This document shows, one piece after another, positions 7,478 through 15,332 of a DNA stretch of 64,000 nt; within the stretch, counting starts at the first letter, position 1; each line of letters starts with the position of its first letter. The position numbers were made by a program, and so were the translations under genes. The stretch comes from Duganella lactea (lineage in GTDB: Bacteria; Pseudomonadota; Gammaproteobacteria; Burkholderiales; Burkholderiaceae_D), in the NCBI RefSeq assembly GCF_009857505.1, contig NZ_WWCP01000007.1, positions 115,762 to 179,761 of the forward strand, written 5' to 3'. Below the pieces are notes generated by a model. It worked only from the letters and a program-made list of their open reading frames with translations, did no database searches and was not told the origin of the DNA.

Positions 7478-8857
7478 CTACCCCTTATCCGCCGGCCAGC
7501 ACGCCGGCGAGGCGCCGAGGCTGCCTGCCGGGCGGTCCCAGCACATCGGCGCGCCGTCTATGGTCGCCGGTGGACGGTAGCGACGCGCAGGGCCCCACTC
7601 GGTGGATTCCCGTGGCGCAGCGAAGTCCGCCGGGCCCGCCGGCGCCAGTCCGCCATCATCGGCTACCGAGTCGCCCGCGCCGGCATCCATCAGCAGCTTC
7701 GCGGTGCGCGCCAGCGACAGCCGGGCGCGCAGCGTGCGGCCTTCCGTCAGCCGGGCGATCAGCGCGCGCACCACGGCGGCCGCCATCAGGTAGCCGGTGG
7801 CGTGGTCGAGCGCCTGCACCGGCAGCGGCAGCGGCTTGTCCGCACTCCGCATCCGCATGCCGTGATCGGCGATGCCACAACTCATTTGCACCAGGCTGTC
7901 GAAGCCGCGCCGCCCGGCCAGCGGGCCGCTCCAGCCGTAGGCGTTCAGCGCAACGTCGATCAGCGATGGATTGCGCTGGCGCCGGAAGGCTTCGCCATAC
8001 CCCAGCCGCTCAAGCGCGTCCGGCCGGTAGCCGTGGACCAGCACATCGGCCTGCGCCAGCAGGTTTTCAAAGACCAGGCGATCGGCGGCGACCGTCAGAT
8101 CGAGCCGCGCGCAGCGCTTGCCCAGCGACACTTCCGGAATCACACCCGGCTCGTTCCAGCTGGGCGGATCGATGCGCAGCACGTCGGCGCCATAGCCGGC
8201 CAGCAAGCGCGTGGCCACCGGGCCGGCCAGCACCCGCGTCAGGTCCAGCACCTTGAGGCCGGCCAGCGGCCGTCCGGCCCGCCATGCCCAGTCGCCGCCG
8301 CTGAGCGCCGCGTCCGCCGCCGGCATGAACGCCATCAACGGCTCGGCGGCAACGCTTAATCCTTGCGGGTGCGCGTGCCACTCGGCGATTGAACGCATCG
8401 CCGCCGCGCAACCGCCGTGCGCGACCACCGCCTCTTCCAGCGCAAGCCCGCGCCAGCCGGCCACGGCACGCGCCACCGCCGCGCGATGATCGGCGCAGCC
8501 GAGCGCCGCCAGCGCGGCCGCGCGGTGATGCGGCGCGTTGGTGTGCAGACGTATCCAGCCATCGGCGGTGGCGTAGTCGCCCGCCATCGCATCCCACAGC
8601 GGTGGCCGCTCCCAGCCCACCGGATGGATCGACCAGCTGAACCACAGCGACGCCAGCCGGCGATCCACCTGCACGGACGCCGGCGGATGGCCCTGCGCCG
8701 CCATCAACTCACGCACCGCCAGCGCCGCCGCAGCGACCGAGGCCGTCGCCAGATCGGTGACCGCGAAATACGACGGCAACGCGCCCTCGCCCACGACCGT
8801 CACGGCATCCAGCGCCGCCTCCGGCAATCCCAACGCAGACCACACAGCGTTCAACAT
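7478..8857 (-). CDS. CaiB/BaiF (family III) CoA-transferase
   Basis: Likely moves CoA between acyl-CoA and a free acid. The 459-residue product carries the family III nucleotide-fold signature LKVLDLTRVLAGPVATRLLA and GADVLRIDPP, but near residue 200 instead of at the N-terminus, and RRGFDSLVQMSCGI with the conserved Asp region. The first 200 residues contain DGWIRLHTNAPHHRAAALAALG, which resembles the second domain of the family, so the order looks permuted or two-domain. It diverges from an HTH-citrate synthase gene with 93 bases between the starts, suggesting a shared acyl-CoA pathway. The start has a CTGGAG ribosome site. The substrate is unknown. Confidence 0.82.
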   Translation of the reverse strand: MLNAVWSALGLPEAALDAVTVVGEGALPSYFAVTDLATASVAAAALAVRELMAAQGHPPASVQVDRRLASLWFSWSIHPVGWERPPLWDAMAGDYATADGWIRLHTNAPHHRAAALAALGCADHRAAVARAVAGWRGLALEEAVVAHGGCAAAMRSIAEWHAHPQGLSVAAEPLMAFMPAADAALSGGDWAWRAGRPLAGLKVLDLTRVLAGPVATRLLAGYGADVLRIDPPSWNEPGVIPEVSLGKRCARLDLTVAADRLVFENLLAQADVLVHGYRPDALERLGYGEAFRRQRNPSLIDVALNAYGWSGPLAGRRGFDSLVQMSCGIADHGMRMRSADKPLPLPVQALDHATGYLMAAAVVRALIARLTEGRTLRARLSLARTAKLLMDAGAGDSVADDGGLAPAGPADFAAPRESTEWGPARRYRPPATIDGAPMCWDRPAGSLGASPACWPADKG

Positions 8858-8879
8858 ACCGACTCCAGATCAGTTAAGC

Positions 8880-8936
8880 TTGACCCTAGCTTAGGACTGC
8901 CGGTCCACGCTCGTCAATCTTGACTTGAAGTGTCAA
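8880..8936. promoter_or_regulatory. Candidate operator: repeated TTGAC/GTCAA half-sites
   Basis: Between the divergent CoA-transferase and citrate synthase genes lie four copies of one 5-base half-site: TTGAC at 8880-8884, GTCAA at 8913-8917, TTGAC at 8920-8924 and GTCAA at 8932-8936. The last two form a 17-base dyad ending 14 bases before the citrate synthase start. A regulator, perhaps the HTH-bearing citrate synthase itself, could bind here; that is inference. Confidence 0.45.
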
Positions 8937-8950
8937 TATAGGAAATGGAA

Positions 8951-10135
8951 ATGGTCTGGATGACCGCGGCAGAGGCCCTGCAAGTGCTCAACGTCCGCCC
9001 GCAAACGCTGTACGCCAACGTCAGCCGAGGAAAAATCCGCACCCGGCCCGATGATGACGATCCGCGCCGCAGCCGCTACCACGGCGACGACGTGCTGCGC
9101 ATGGCTCGGCGCGCCAACGGGCGGCGCAAGGTCGAAGCGGTCAGCGCGCAGGCGATGCAGTATGGCGACCCGGTGCTGCCATCCGCCGTCTCCACCGCGC
9201 TCAACGGCCGCCTGCTCTATCGCGGCCACGACGCCGCCACGTTGGCCGAAACCGCCAGCCTTGAAGACATCGCCGCCCTGCTGTGGGAATGCTCGCCCGC
9301 CGAGGCCGGCGCCATCTGGCCGGCCGGCGCCAGCGGCGTCTCGCCCGTCGCCACGCACGACGGCGCGCTGACCGCCGCTCTGGTCGCCCTCGCCCGCCGC
9401 AGCGCGCTGGACCCGCCATCGCTGGGCCGCCCCGCCGCGGAACTCAGGGCGGAAGCGGCCAGCGTCCTCGCCACGCTGGTCGCCGCTCTGGCGGGAGCGC
9501 AGCCGGGCGGCCACGCCGCCGACACCATCAGCCGCCGCCTGGCCATCGCCTGGCGCGCCGAACAGCATGAAGACCTGATCCGCCGCACACTGGTGCTGAT
9601 GGCCGATCACGAACTGAACGCCTCCACCTTCGCCACCCGCGTCGCCATCTCGACCGGCGCATCGCTGGCGGCCGGCGTGCTGGCCGGCCTGACCACGCTG
9701 ACCGGCCCACTGCATGGCGGCGCCGCCGCCGAATTCGCCCTGTTGATCGTGCAGGCGCAAGCCTGTTCGGCCGAGGAAGCGGTACGCCGTTGGCGGGACA
9801 GCAAACGCCCGCTGCCCGCCTTCGGCCACCCGCTATACCCGGACGGCGACCCGCGCGCGGCGGCGCTGCTGAAGCGACTGCCGAAAATTTCACCGCATGC
9901 GGAACTGGCGCTGGCAGCCGAACAGCAGGCCGGCGAACTGCCCAGCATCGACTACGCCCTGTCCGTGCTCACCGCGGCCTGCGATTTGCCGGAAGACGCC
10001 CCATTGATTTTGTTTGCCACCGGTCGCTGCGTCGGCTGGCTGGCCCATGCGTTGGAGCAGGTGCAAGCCAACCGGCTGATACGGCCACGCGCCCGTTACA
10101 CCGGGCCCGTCGCGCTCAGCGCAGGAATTTATTGA
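8951..10135 (+). CDS. Citrate synthase family protein with N-terminal helix-turn-helix
   Basis: A fusion of a MerR/excisionase-like DNA-binding segment (residues 1 to about 55: MTAAEALQVLNVRPQTLYAN, SRYHGDDVLRM) with a citrate synthase fold. The three catalytic residues are in place: His255 in GPLHGGAAAEF, His293 in AFGHPLYPDGDPRA and Asp334 in SIDYALSVLTAA. So condensation of an acyl-CoA with a 2-oxo acid is plausible, but the protein is short (394 residues), and 2-methylcitrate or another product is as likely as citrate. An upstream ATG at 8945 is in frame, but AGGA at 8940-8943 is correctly spaced only for 8951. It overlaps the PilZ gene tail to tail by 20 bases. Confidence 0.85.
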   Translation: MVWMTAAEALQVLNVRPQTLYANVSRGKIRTRPDDDDPRRSRYHGDDVLRMARRANGRRKVEAVSAQAMQYGDPVLPSAVSTALNGRLLYRGHDAATLAETASLEDIAALLWECSPAEAGAIWPAGASGVSPVATHDGALTAALVALARRSALDPPSLGRPAAELRAEAASVLATLVAALAGAQPGGHAADTISRRLAIAWRAEQHEDLIRRTLVLMADHELNASTFATRVAISTGASLAAGVLAGLTTLTGPLHGGAAAEFALLIVQAQACSAEEAVRRWRDSKRPLPAFGHPLYPDGDPRAAALLKRLPKISPHAELALAAEQQAGELPSIDYALSVLTAACDLPEDAPLILFATGRCVGWLAHALEQVQANRLIRPRARYTGPVALSAGIY

Positions 10136-10436
10136 TGGTGGCCATCGTGGCCATGTCCGGATTCATGAACTGGAAGCCGATTTTGAAGTGGTCGCCGCTG
10201 AAAATGCAGTAATTGACCCGCGAACGGCAGCTCAGCACTTGCGCCTTGCCCTCGACGAACAACTCGAACGACACCATGCCGATGTCGCCGGTCGACAGTT
10301 TATGGTCGAACGTGACCGTCAAGCCGCCGCCGCTGATATCGAGCGTGCGCGCCTGCATCGGCGGCATGCCATCCATCACCACGACCGCCTTGGAGCGCAC
10401 AATTTTGCGTGCGCCTGACCTTTGATCCACTAACAC
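10116..10436 (-). CDS. PilZ domain protein
   Basis: A 106-residue single-domain protein. The c-di-GMP-binding signature is present in its usual two parts: an RxxxR-type stretch (ARKIVRSK, near residues 9-16) and DISGGG (near residue 33). The rest follows the PilZ beta barrel (GMVSFELFVEGKAQVLSCRS, HFKIGFQF). It probably acts as a c-di-GMP receptor; the window also encodes two diguanylate cyclases and an EAL-HDOD protein. The start is GTG with AAGGA eight bases upstream. It lies 68 bases downstream of radA on the same strand and its 3' end overlaps the citrate synthase gene by 20 bases. Confidence 0.85.
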   Translation of the reverse strand: MLVDQRSGARKIVRSKAVVVMDGMPPMQARTLDISGGGLTVTFDHKLSTGDIGMVSFELFVEGKAQVLSCRSRVNYCIFSGDHFKIGFQFMNPDMATMATINKFLR

Positions 10437-10504
10437 TTTGTTATCCTTTAGTTACAATTACGCAATTTTCCATGTTGACGATTGCAGCACGTAACAATAC
10501 AACG

Positions 10505-11881
10505 TTATTGGATTTCGCGCAGCTTATTGAACGCATCATCGATGCGATCCACCGCGATTATTGTCATCCCTTCAATTGGCTGCTTGGGCGCGTTGGCGGT
10601 TGGAATCATCGCCATCGAGAAGCCCAGCTTGGCCGCCTCGCGCAGGCGCTCCTGTCCGCGCGGCGCCGGTCGGATCTCACCGGCCAGGCCCACCTCGCCA
10701 AACACCACGAAGCCGCTCGGCAGCGCCTTGTTGCGCATCGATGAATTAATCGCCAACAACACCGCCAGGTCGACCGCCGGCTCGCTGATCTTGACGCCGC
10801 CCACCGCGTTGATGAACACGTCCTGATCGAAGGCCGCAATACCCGCATGCCGGTGCAGCACCGCCAACAGCATCGCCAGCCGATTCTGCTCCAGACCGAC
10901 GGACAGACGGCGCGCGTTAGGCAGATGGCTGGCATCGACCAACGCCTGGATTTCCACCAGCAGCGGCCGCGTGCCCTCCTGTGTCACCATCACGCAGGAA
11001 CCCGGCACCTGATTGTCGTGTTGCGACAAGAACAAGGCCGATGGATTCGACACGCCCTTCAGGCCCTTCTCGGTCATGGCGAACACGCCCAGCTCATTGA
11101 CCGCGCCGAAACGGTTCTTGATCGCCCGCACCAGGCGGAAACTGGAATGGTTGTCGCCCTCAAAATACAGCACGGTGTCGACGATGTGCTCCAGCACGCG
11201 CGGCCCGGCCAGCGCGCCCTCCTTGGTGACGTGGCCGACCAGAATGATGGTCACGCCGGTCTGCTTGGCCACGCGCGTCAGTTGCGCCGCGCACTCGCGC
11301 ACCTGCGCCACCGAACCCGGCGCCGAGCTCAAGGCATCCGAATACACCGTCTGAATCGAATCGATGACCGCCACTTCCGGCTTCAGGTCCGCCAGCGTGC
11401 CGAGGATTTTCTCCAGCTGAATTTCCGCCTGCAACTTCAAGTCGCGCGCGTCGACCTGCAGCCGCTTGGCGCGCAACGCGATCTGCGCGCCGGATTCCTC
11501 GCCCGACACATACAACACCTTCTTCAGGTGCGACACATTGGCCAGCGCCTGCAACAGCAGGGTCGACTTGCCGATGCCGGGATCGCCGCCGATCAGCACC
11601 ACGCCGCCAGCGACCAGGCCGCCACCCAGCACGCGGTCGAACTCCTCGATGCCGGTGCCGAAGCGCGGCACGTCGATGGCGTCGATATCGGCCAGCGACA
11701 GCACCGGCGCCGTCTGCGCCAGCGCCAGGTGGGCCGGCTGCGAGTAACGGTTGTTACCGCCGGCCTCGACCACCGTCTCGACCATCGTGTTCCACTGCTG
11801 GCAGGCGGCGCACTGGCCGGTCCACTTGGTGGCGCTGGCGCCGCACTCGTTGCAGGTGTAGTTGGTTTTTGCCTTCGCCAT
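10505..11881 (-). CDS. radA: DNA repair protein RadA
   Basis: RecA-like ATPase that promotes branch migration of recombination intermediates. All family parts are visible: a zinc finger (CNECGASATKWTGQCAACQQW, residues 10-30), a Walker A motif (GGDPGIGKSTLL), the RadA-specific IKNRFGAVNELGVF motif, and a C-terminal Lon-like domain (FINAVGGVKISEPAVDLAVL, GEVGLAGEIRPAPRGQERLR). I start at the ATG giving MAKAKTNYTC, which has a GAGGA ribosome site 8 bases away; an upstream TTG start would overlap alr. The product is 458 residues, normal for RadA. It follows alr by 4 bases. Confidence 0.96.
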   Translation of the reverse strand: MAKAKTNYTCNECGASATKWTGQCAACQQWNTMVETVVEAGGNNRYSQPAHLALAQTAPVLSLADIDAIDVPRFGTGIEEFDRVLGGGLVAGGVVLIGGDPGIGKSTLLLQALANVSHLKKVLYVSGEESGAQIALRAKRLQVDARDLKLQAEIQLEKILGTLADLKPEVAVIDSIQTVYSDALSSAPGSVAQVRECAAQLTRVAKQTGVTIILVGHVTKEGALAGPRVLEHIVDTVLYFEGDNHSSFRLVRAIKNRFGAVNELGVFAMTEKGLKGVSNPSALFLSQHDNQVPGSCVMVTQEGTRPLLVEIQALVDASHLPNARRLSVGLEQNRLAMLLAVLHRHAGIAAFDQDVFINAVGGVKISEPAVDLAVLLAINSSMRNKALPSGFVVFGEVGLAGEIRPAPRGQERLREAAKLGFSMAMIPTANAPKQPIEGMTIIAVDRIDDAFNKLREIQ

Positions 11882-11885
11882 GCGT

Positions 11886-12977
11886 TCAGTCCTCAACCAC
11901 CGGCACGCGTGGCGCCAGCGCGCACATCAGCTCATAGCCGATGGTGCCGGCCGCCGCCGCCACCTCATCGATCGGTAGACCCTTGCCCCAAAGTATCACT
12001 TTGCTGCCGATGCGCGCTTGCGGCAAATCAGTCAAGTCCACGGTCAGCATGTCCATCGACACGCGGCCAACCAGGCGGGTGCGCACGCCATCGACCAGCA
12101 CCGGCGTGCCCAGCGGCGCCACGCGCGGATAACCGTCGGCGTAACCGCAGGCCACCACACCGATGCGCATCGGCGCCTCGGCCTGAAAGCGGCTGCCGTA
12201 GCCGACCGCCTCACCGGCGCCGATCTCCTGCACGCCGATGATTTCGCTGCTCAAGGTCATGGTCGGCTGCAGGCCGAATTGCTCGGCGCCGCCACCACCC
12301 GGCGAGCCGCCGTACAGCATGATGCCGGGACGAATCCAATCGTTGCGCAATGCGTGATGCAGCAGCACGCCGGCCGAATTCGACAGGCTGCGCGGGCCCG
12401 GCAGGCCGGCCGCGCCCAGCTCGAAGCGGCGGATCTGCTCGGCGATCGGCAGCAGCGGGTGTTCGATGTCGTCGGCATTGGCGAAGTGCGTCATCATGGT
12501 GATGCCGCCGACGCAGGCCATCGCGCTCAGACGCGCGTGCGCGGCGGCGAACGCCTCCGGCTTGAAGCCGAGCCGGTTCATGCCGGTATTCATTTTGAGA
12601 TGCAGGTCGAAGCGGATGCCGCGCTCGCTCAGTTGCGGCGCCACCTGCTCCAGCCATGCCAGCTGCGCGTCGCAATGCACGGCCGCCTGGATGTCGTAAC
12701 CGGCCATGGTGTGCAGGTCGGACAAACTGAAGAAACCCTCCAATAAAAGTATCGGCTTCTTCCAGCCCAGTTCGCGCAGCTTGACCGCGTTGTCGACTTC
12801 GATCAGCGCCAGGCCATCGGCCTCGGCGAAACCGCGCATGGCGCGCTCCAGACCGTGACCATAGCCGTTTGCCTTGAGCACGCCCCAAGCCTTGGCGCCA
12901 GGAGAAAGGGACTTGGCCTTGGCCAAGTTTTGCTTCATGGAATCAACATGAATAGTTGCTAATATCGGCCTCGGCAT
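11886..12977 (-). CDS. alr: Alanine racemase
   Basis: PLP enzyme that makes D-alanine for peptidoglycan. The pyridoxal-binding lysine is Lys35 in AWGVLKANGYGHG. The conserved Tyr lies in AVGYGSRF and the substrate loop in VGRVSMDMLTVDLTD. The length, 363 residues with start MPRPILATIH, matches the family; a start three codons earlier is possible. It is transcribed with radA (4-base gap) and diverges from lplT, sharing a 144-base region with a perfect dyad at 13012-13033. The linkage alr-radA with lplT opposite is common in betaproteobacteria. Confidence 0.96.
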   Translation of the reverse strand: MPRPILATIHVDSMKQNLAKAKSLSPGAKAWGVLKANGYGHGLERAMRGFAEADGLALIEVDNAVKLRELGWKKPILLLEGFFSLSDLHTMAGYDIQAAVHCDAQLAWLEQVAPQLSERGIRFDLHLKMNTGMNRLGFKPEAFAAAHARLSAMACVGGITMMTHFANADDIEHPLLPIAEQIRRFELGAAGLPGPRSLSNSAGVLLHHALRNDWIRPGIMLYGGSPGGGGAEQFGLQPTMTLSSEIIGVQEIGAGEAVGYGSRFQAEAPMRIGVVACGYADGYPRVAPLGTPVLVDGVRTRLVGRVSMDMLTVDLTDLPQARIGSKVILWGKGLPIDEVAAAAGTIGYELMCALAPRVPVVED

Positions 12978-13011
12978 ACATCTCATTTCGGCGGGTTCAA
13001 CGAAGGCGTTA

Positions 13012-13033
13012 TTTTAACGCCTGAGCGTTAAAA
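13012..13033. promoter_or_regulatory. Perfect dyad between alr and lplT
   Basis: TTTTAACGC, a CTGA spacer, then GCGTTAAAA: a perfect 9-base inverted repeat, 22 bases in all, in the divergent promoter region. It could be an operator for one or both genes, or a hairpin in a leader. It is AT-rich at the ends and stands out from its GC-rich surroundings. Confidence 0.5.
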
Positions 13034-13121
13034 CGGGGCTCCAGCACACCGCTCATTTCTTGGGGATACGAACAAAGCGTGGTATAAAGCAAGCCAGATA
13101 AGTTTTCCAGGCTATCCCAGA

Positions 13122-14384
13122 ATGAATCGTGGTTTCTACACCATCATGGCGGCGCAGTTTTTTTCGTCCCTCGCGGACATCTCGCTGCTGTTTGTCGCGA
13201 TCGACCTCCTGACAACGATGAACTCGCCAGGGTGGCTCACTCCCCTCCTCAAGCTGTCCTTTATCCTGTTTTATGTGCTGTTGGCGCCCTTTGTCGGCGC
13301 GTTCGCCGATTCGATGCCCAAGGGCAAGGTCATGTTCATCTCCAACCTGATCAAGGTTGTTGGTTGTCTGCTGATTTTCGCCCACGTTCACCCGCTGATT
13401 GCCTACGCCGTGGTCGGTTTTGGCGCGGCCGTGTATTCGCCGGCCAAGTACGGCATCCTCACCGAATTGCTGCCGGCGGAAAAACTGGTGGCGGCCAACG
13501 GTTGGGTCGAGGGCCTGACCGTGATCTCGATTATTCTCGGCACCGTGCTGGGCGGCGCGCTGGTCGGCGACCGCATCTCGGCCATGCTGCTGAGCATCGA
13601 TGTGCCGATGATCGATACCGGCATCAACAGTCCGGTGCAGGCGGCGCTGTGCGTGGTGGTCGGCATCTACGCGGTGGCGGCGCTGTTCAACACGCGCATT
13701 CCGGACACCGGCTGCGTCTACGGTCATCAGGAAACCAATCCGGCAAAGCTGATCAGCGAATTCGCCAACTGCAACAGCATGCTGTGGAAAGACAAGCTGG
13801 GCCAGATTTCGCTGGGTGTGACCACGCTGTTCTGGGGTGCGGCGCAGACGCTGCAATTCATCGTGCTGGAATGGGCCAGCCGCGCGCTGCACCTAAGCTA
13901 TGAAAAGTCGACCAGCCTGGTGGGCGTGGTGGCGATCGGCGTGGCGGTGGGCGCGATTATTTCGGCGCGCTTCATCACCTTGCGCAAGTCGATGAGCGTG
14001 ATTCCGGTTGGCATCGCCATGGGTGTGGTGGTGATGAGCGTGGTCCTGATTAACTCGGTGACGCTGGCCTATCCGATGCTGATCCTGGTCGGCCTGATGG
14101 GCGGCTTCTTCCTGGTGCCGATGAACGCGCTGCTGCAACACCGCGGCCACGTACTGATGAGCGCGGGCCATTCGATCGCGGTGCAAAACTTCAACGAGAA
14201 CCTGTCGATCCTGACCATGTTGGCGGTGTACTCGCTGATGCTGCGCGCCCATCTGAATCTGAACCTGATTATTCTGGCGTTCGGCTTGTTCCTGGCGGGC
14301 ACCATGCTGTACATCCTGCGCCGGCACATGGCCAACCAGCGCGAGTTCGATTCGGTTGCGCTGATCGGCGAAGCCAAGCACTAA
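13122..14384 (+). CDS. lplT: Lysophospholipid transporter LplT
   Basis: Major-facilitator flippase that returns lysophospholipids across the inner membrane for re-acylation. The 420-residue product has about 12 hydrophobic segments. Family stretches are clear: NRGFYTIMAAQFFSSLADIS, the GAFADSMPKGKVMFISN loop, AAVYSPAKYGILTELLPAEK and ANGWVEGLTVISIILGT. In enterobacteria lplT pairs with the acyltransferase gene aas; no such gene adjoins here. It diverges from alr. The next gene on the opposite strand ends 3 bases beyond its stop. Confidence 0.93.
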   Translation: MNRGFYTIMAAQFFSSLADISLLFVAIDLLTTMNSPGWLTPLLKLSFILFYVLLAPFVGAFADSMPKGKVMFISNLIKVVGCLLIFAHVHPLIAYAVVGFGAAVYSPAKYGILTELLPAEKLVAANGWVEGLTVISIILGTVLGGALVGDRISAMLLSIDVPMIDTGINSPVQAALCVVVGIYAVAALFNTRIPDTGCVYGHQETNPAKLISEFANCNSMLWKDKLGQISLGVTTLFWGAAQTLQFIVLEWASRALHLSYEKSTSLVGVVAIGVAVGAIISARFITLRKSMSVIPVGIAMGVVVMSVVLINSVTLAYPMLILVGLMGGFFLVPMNALLQHRGHVLMSAGHSIAVQNFNENLSILTMLAVYSLMLRAHLNLNLIILAFGLFLAGTMLYILRRHMANQREFDSVALIGEAKH

Positions 14385-14387
14385 GAC

Positions 14388-15332
14388 TTAAACCGGCAGC
14401 GCCCCGTCCAGGCGGCGCTGCGCGGCCTGCGCGCGCCAGCCGTCGGGCACGATAAAGCCGCGCCGCTCCTCCACCAGCCACGCCCCTTGCCGCCGCAATG
14501 CGGCGATCATCACCGGCGCGGTGTGCGCCGACAATTCCGCCAGCAGTTCAGCAAGCGGCATGCTGGCATTCGCATCGTCTGCCAGCTTGAGCGGCGCCAG
14601 CCATTGCAAGCGTGGCATGATGCCGTACTGCTGATCCGGCAAGCTTCGCGCCTGTGTCTGCGTCATCCAGAAGCCGTGACAGTGCTGCGGCGAGATGCCG
14701 GGCATCGGCTGCGCGCCGTCCGGGTAAAACAGCCAGCCCTTGACCAGCGCCTGGGCGCGGACGATCGGCAACGACACCAACGCCTGCGCGGCCGGGTGTT
14801 GCGACAGCGACAGTTGCTTGTCGAAGATCTTGCGCATTTTGACGCCCAGCGTGTCGGCCAGGTTGGGGCCGATCAGGCCGTTGAAACCATCGGCATTGTC
14901 CAGCAGGTAGAACTTGGTGGCGAACTCGATGTGGACCAGATGGTCTGCCTCGTGCAGCAGGAAGTCGAATTCGCCGATGGTGTCGGTGCGGTCGGCGCGC
15001 ACTTGCAGGCCGTGCGCGTACAGTTGACCGTGTTCGGCGAAGTGGAAGGCCATCAGCTTCTCGGCGTACAGACCGAGGCGGGAGTAGTGCTTGTCGCCGA
15101 GGGCGGCCAGCAGCGGCGTCTGATCGCGCTCCAGCGCGGCCAGCCAGTCGGCGGTGGCGCTCGTCACCGCGCCCAGCGAGGCGATGCGGCCTTGCCAGTG
15201 CGGCGCTTGCGGGTCCAGCAAATCGGGCGCGTCCAGCAGCCACGCCAGTGCACGCACATGCGGATGGTTCAGGCGCGGCCAGCGGCCTTCAAACAAGGTT
15301 TGACAGGTGGCGGCGGGCGGCCGCTCAGGCAT
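14388..15332 (-). CDS. DUF1853 family protein
   Basis: A 314-residue protein of the DUF1853 family, function unknown. Conserved elements include HPHVRALAWLLDAPDLL near the start, KHYSRLGLYAEKLMAFHF, the GEFDFLLHEADHLVHIEFATKF stretch (an E-x-D ... H-x-E-x-A-x-K pattern like that of restriction-endonuclease-fold nucleases), and GFWMTQTQARSLPDQQ. The D..E.K spacing suggests a PD-(D/E)XK nuclease-like fold, an inference. The start overlaps the end of the UDG gene by 8 bases, so it is the last gene of the tsaB-rimI-UDG operon. No signal peptide or membrane segment is seen. Confidence 0.8.
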   Translation of the reverse strand: MPERPPAATCQTLFEGRWPRLNHPHVRALAWLLDAPDLLDPQAPHWQGRIASLGAVTSATADWLAALERDQTPLLAALGDKHYSRLGLYAEKLMAFHFAEHGQLYAHGLQVRADRTDTIGEFDFLLHEADHLVHIEFATKFYLLDNADGFNGLIGPNLADTLGVKMRKIFDKQLSLSQHPAAQALVSLPIVRAQALVKGWLFYPDGAQPMPGISPQHCHGFWMTQTQARSLPDQQYGIMPRLQWLAPLKLADDANASMPLAELLAELSAHTAPVMIAALRRQGAWLVEERRGFIVPDGWRAQAAQRRLDGALPV

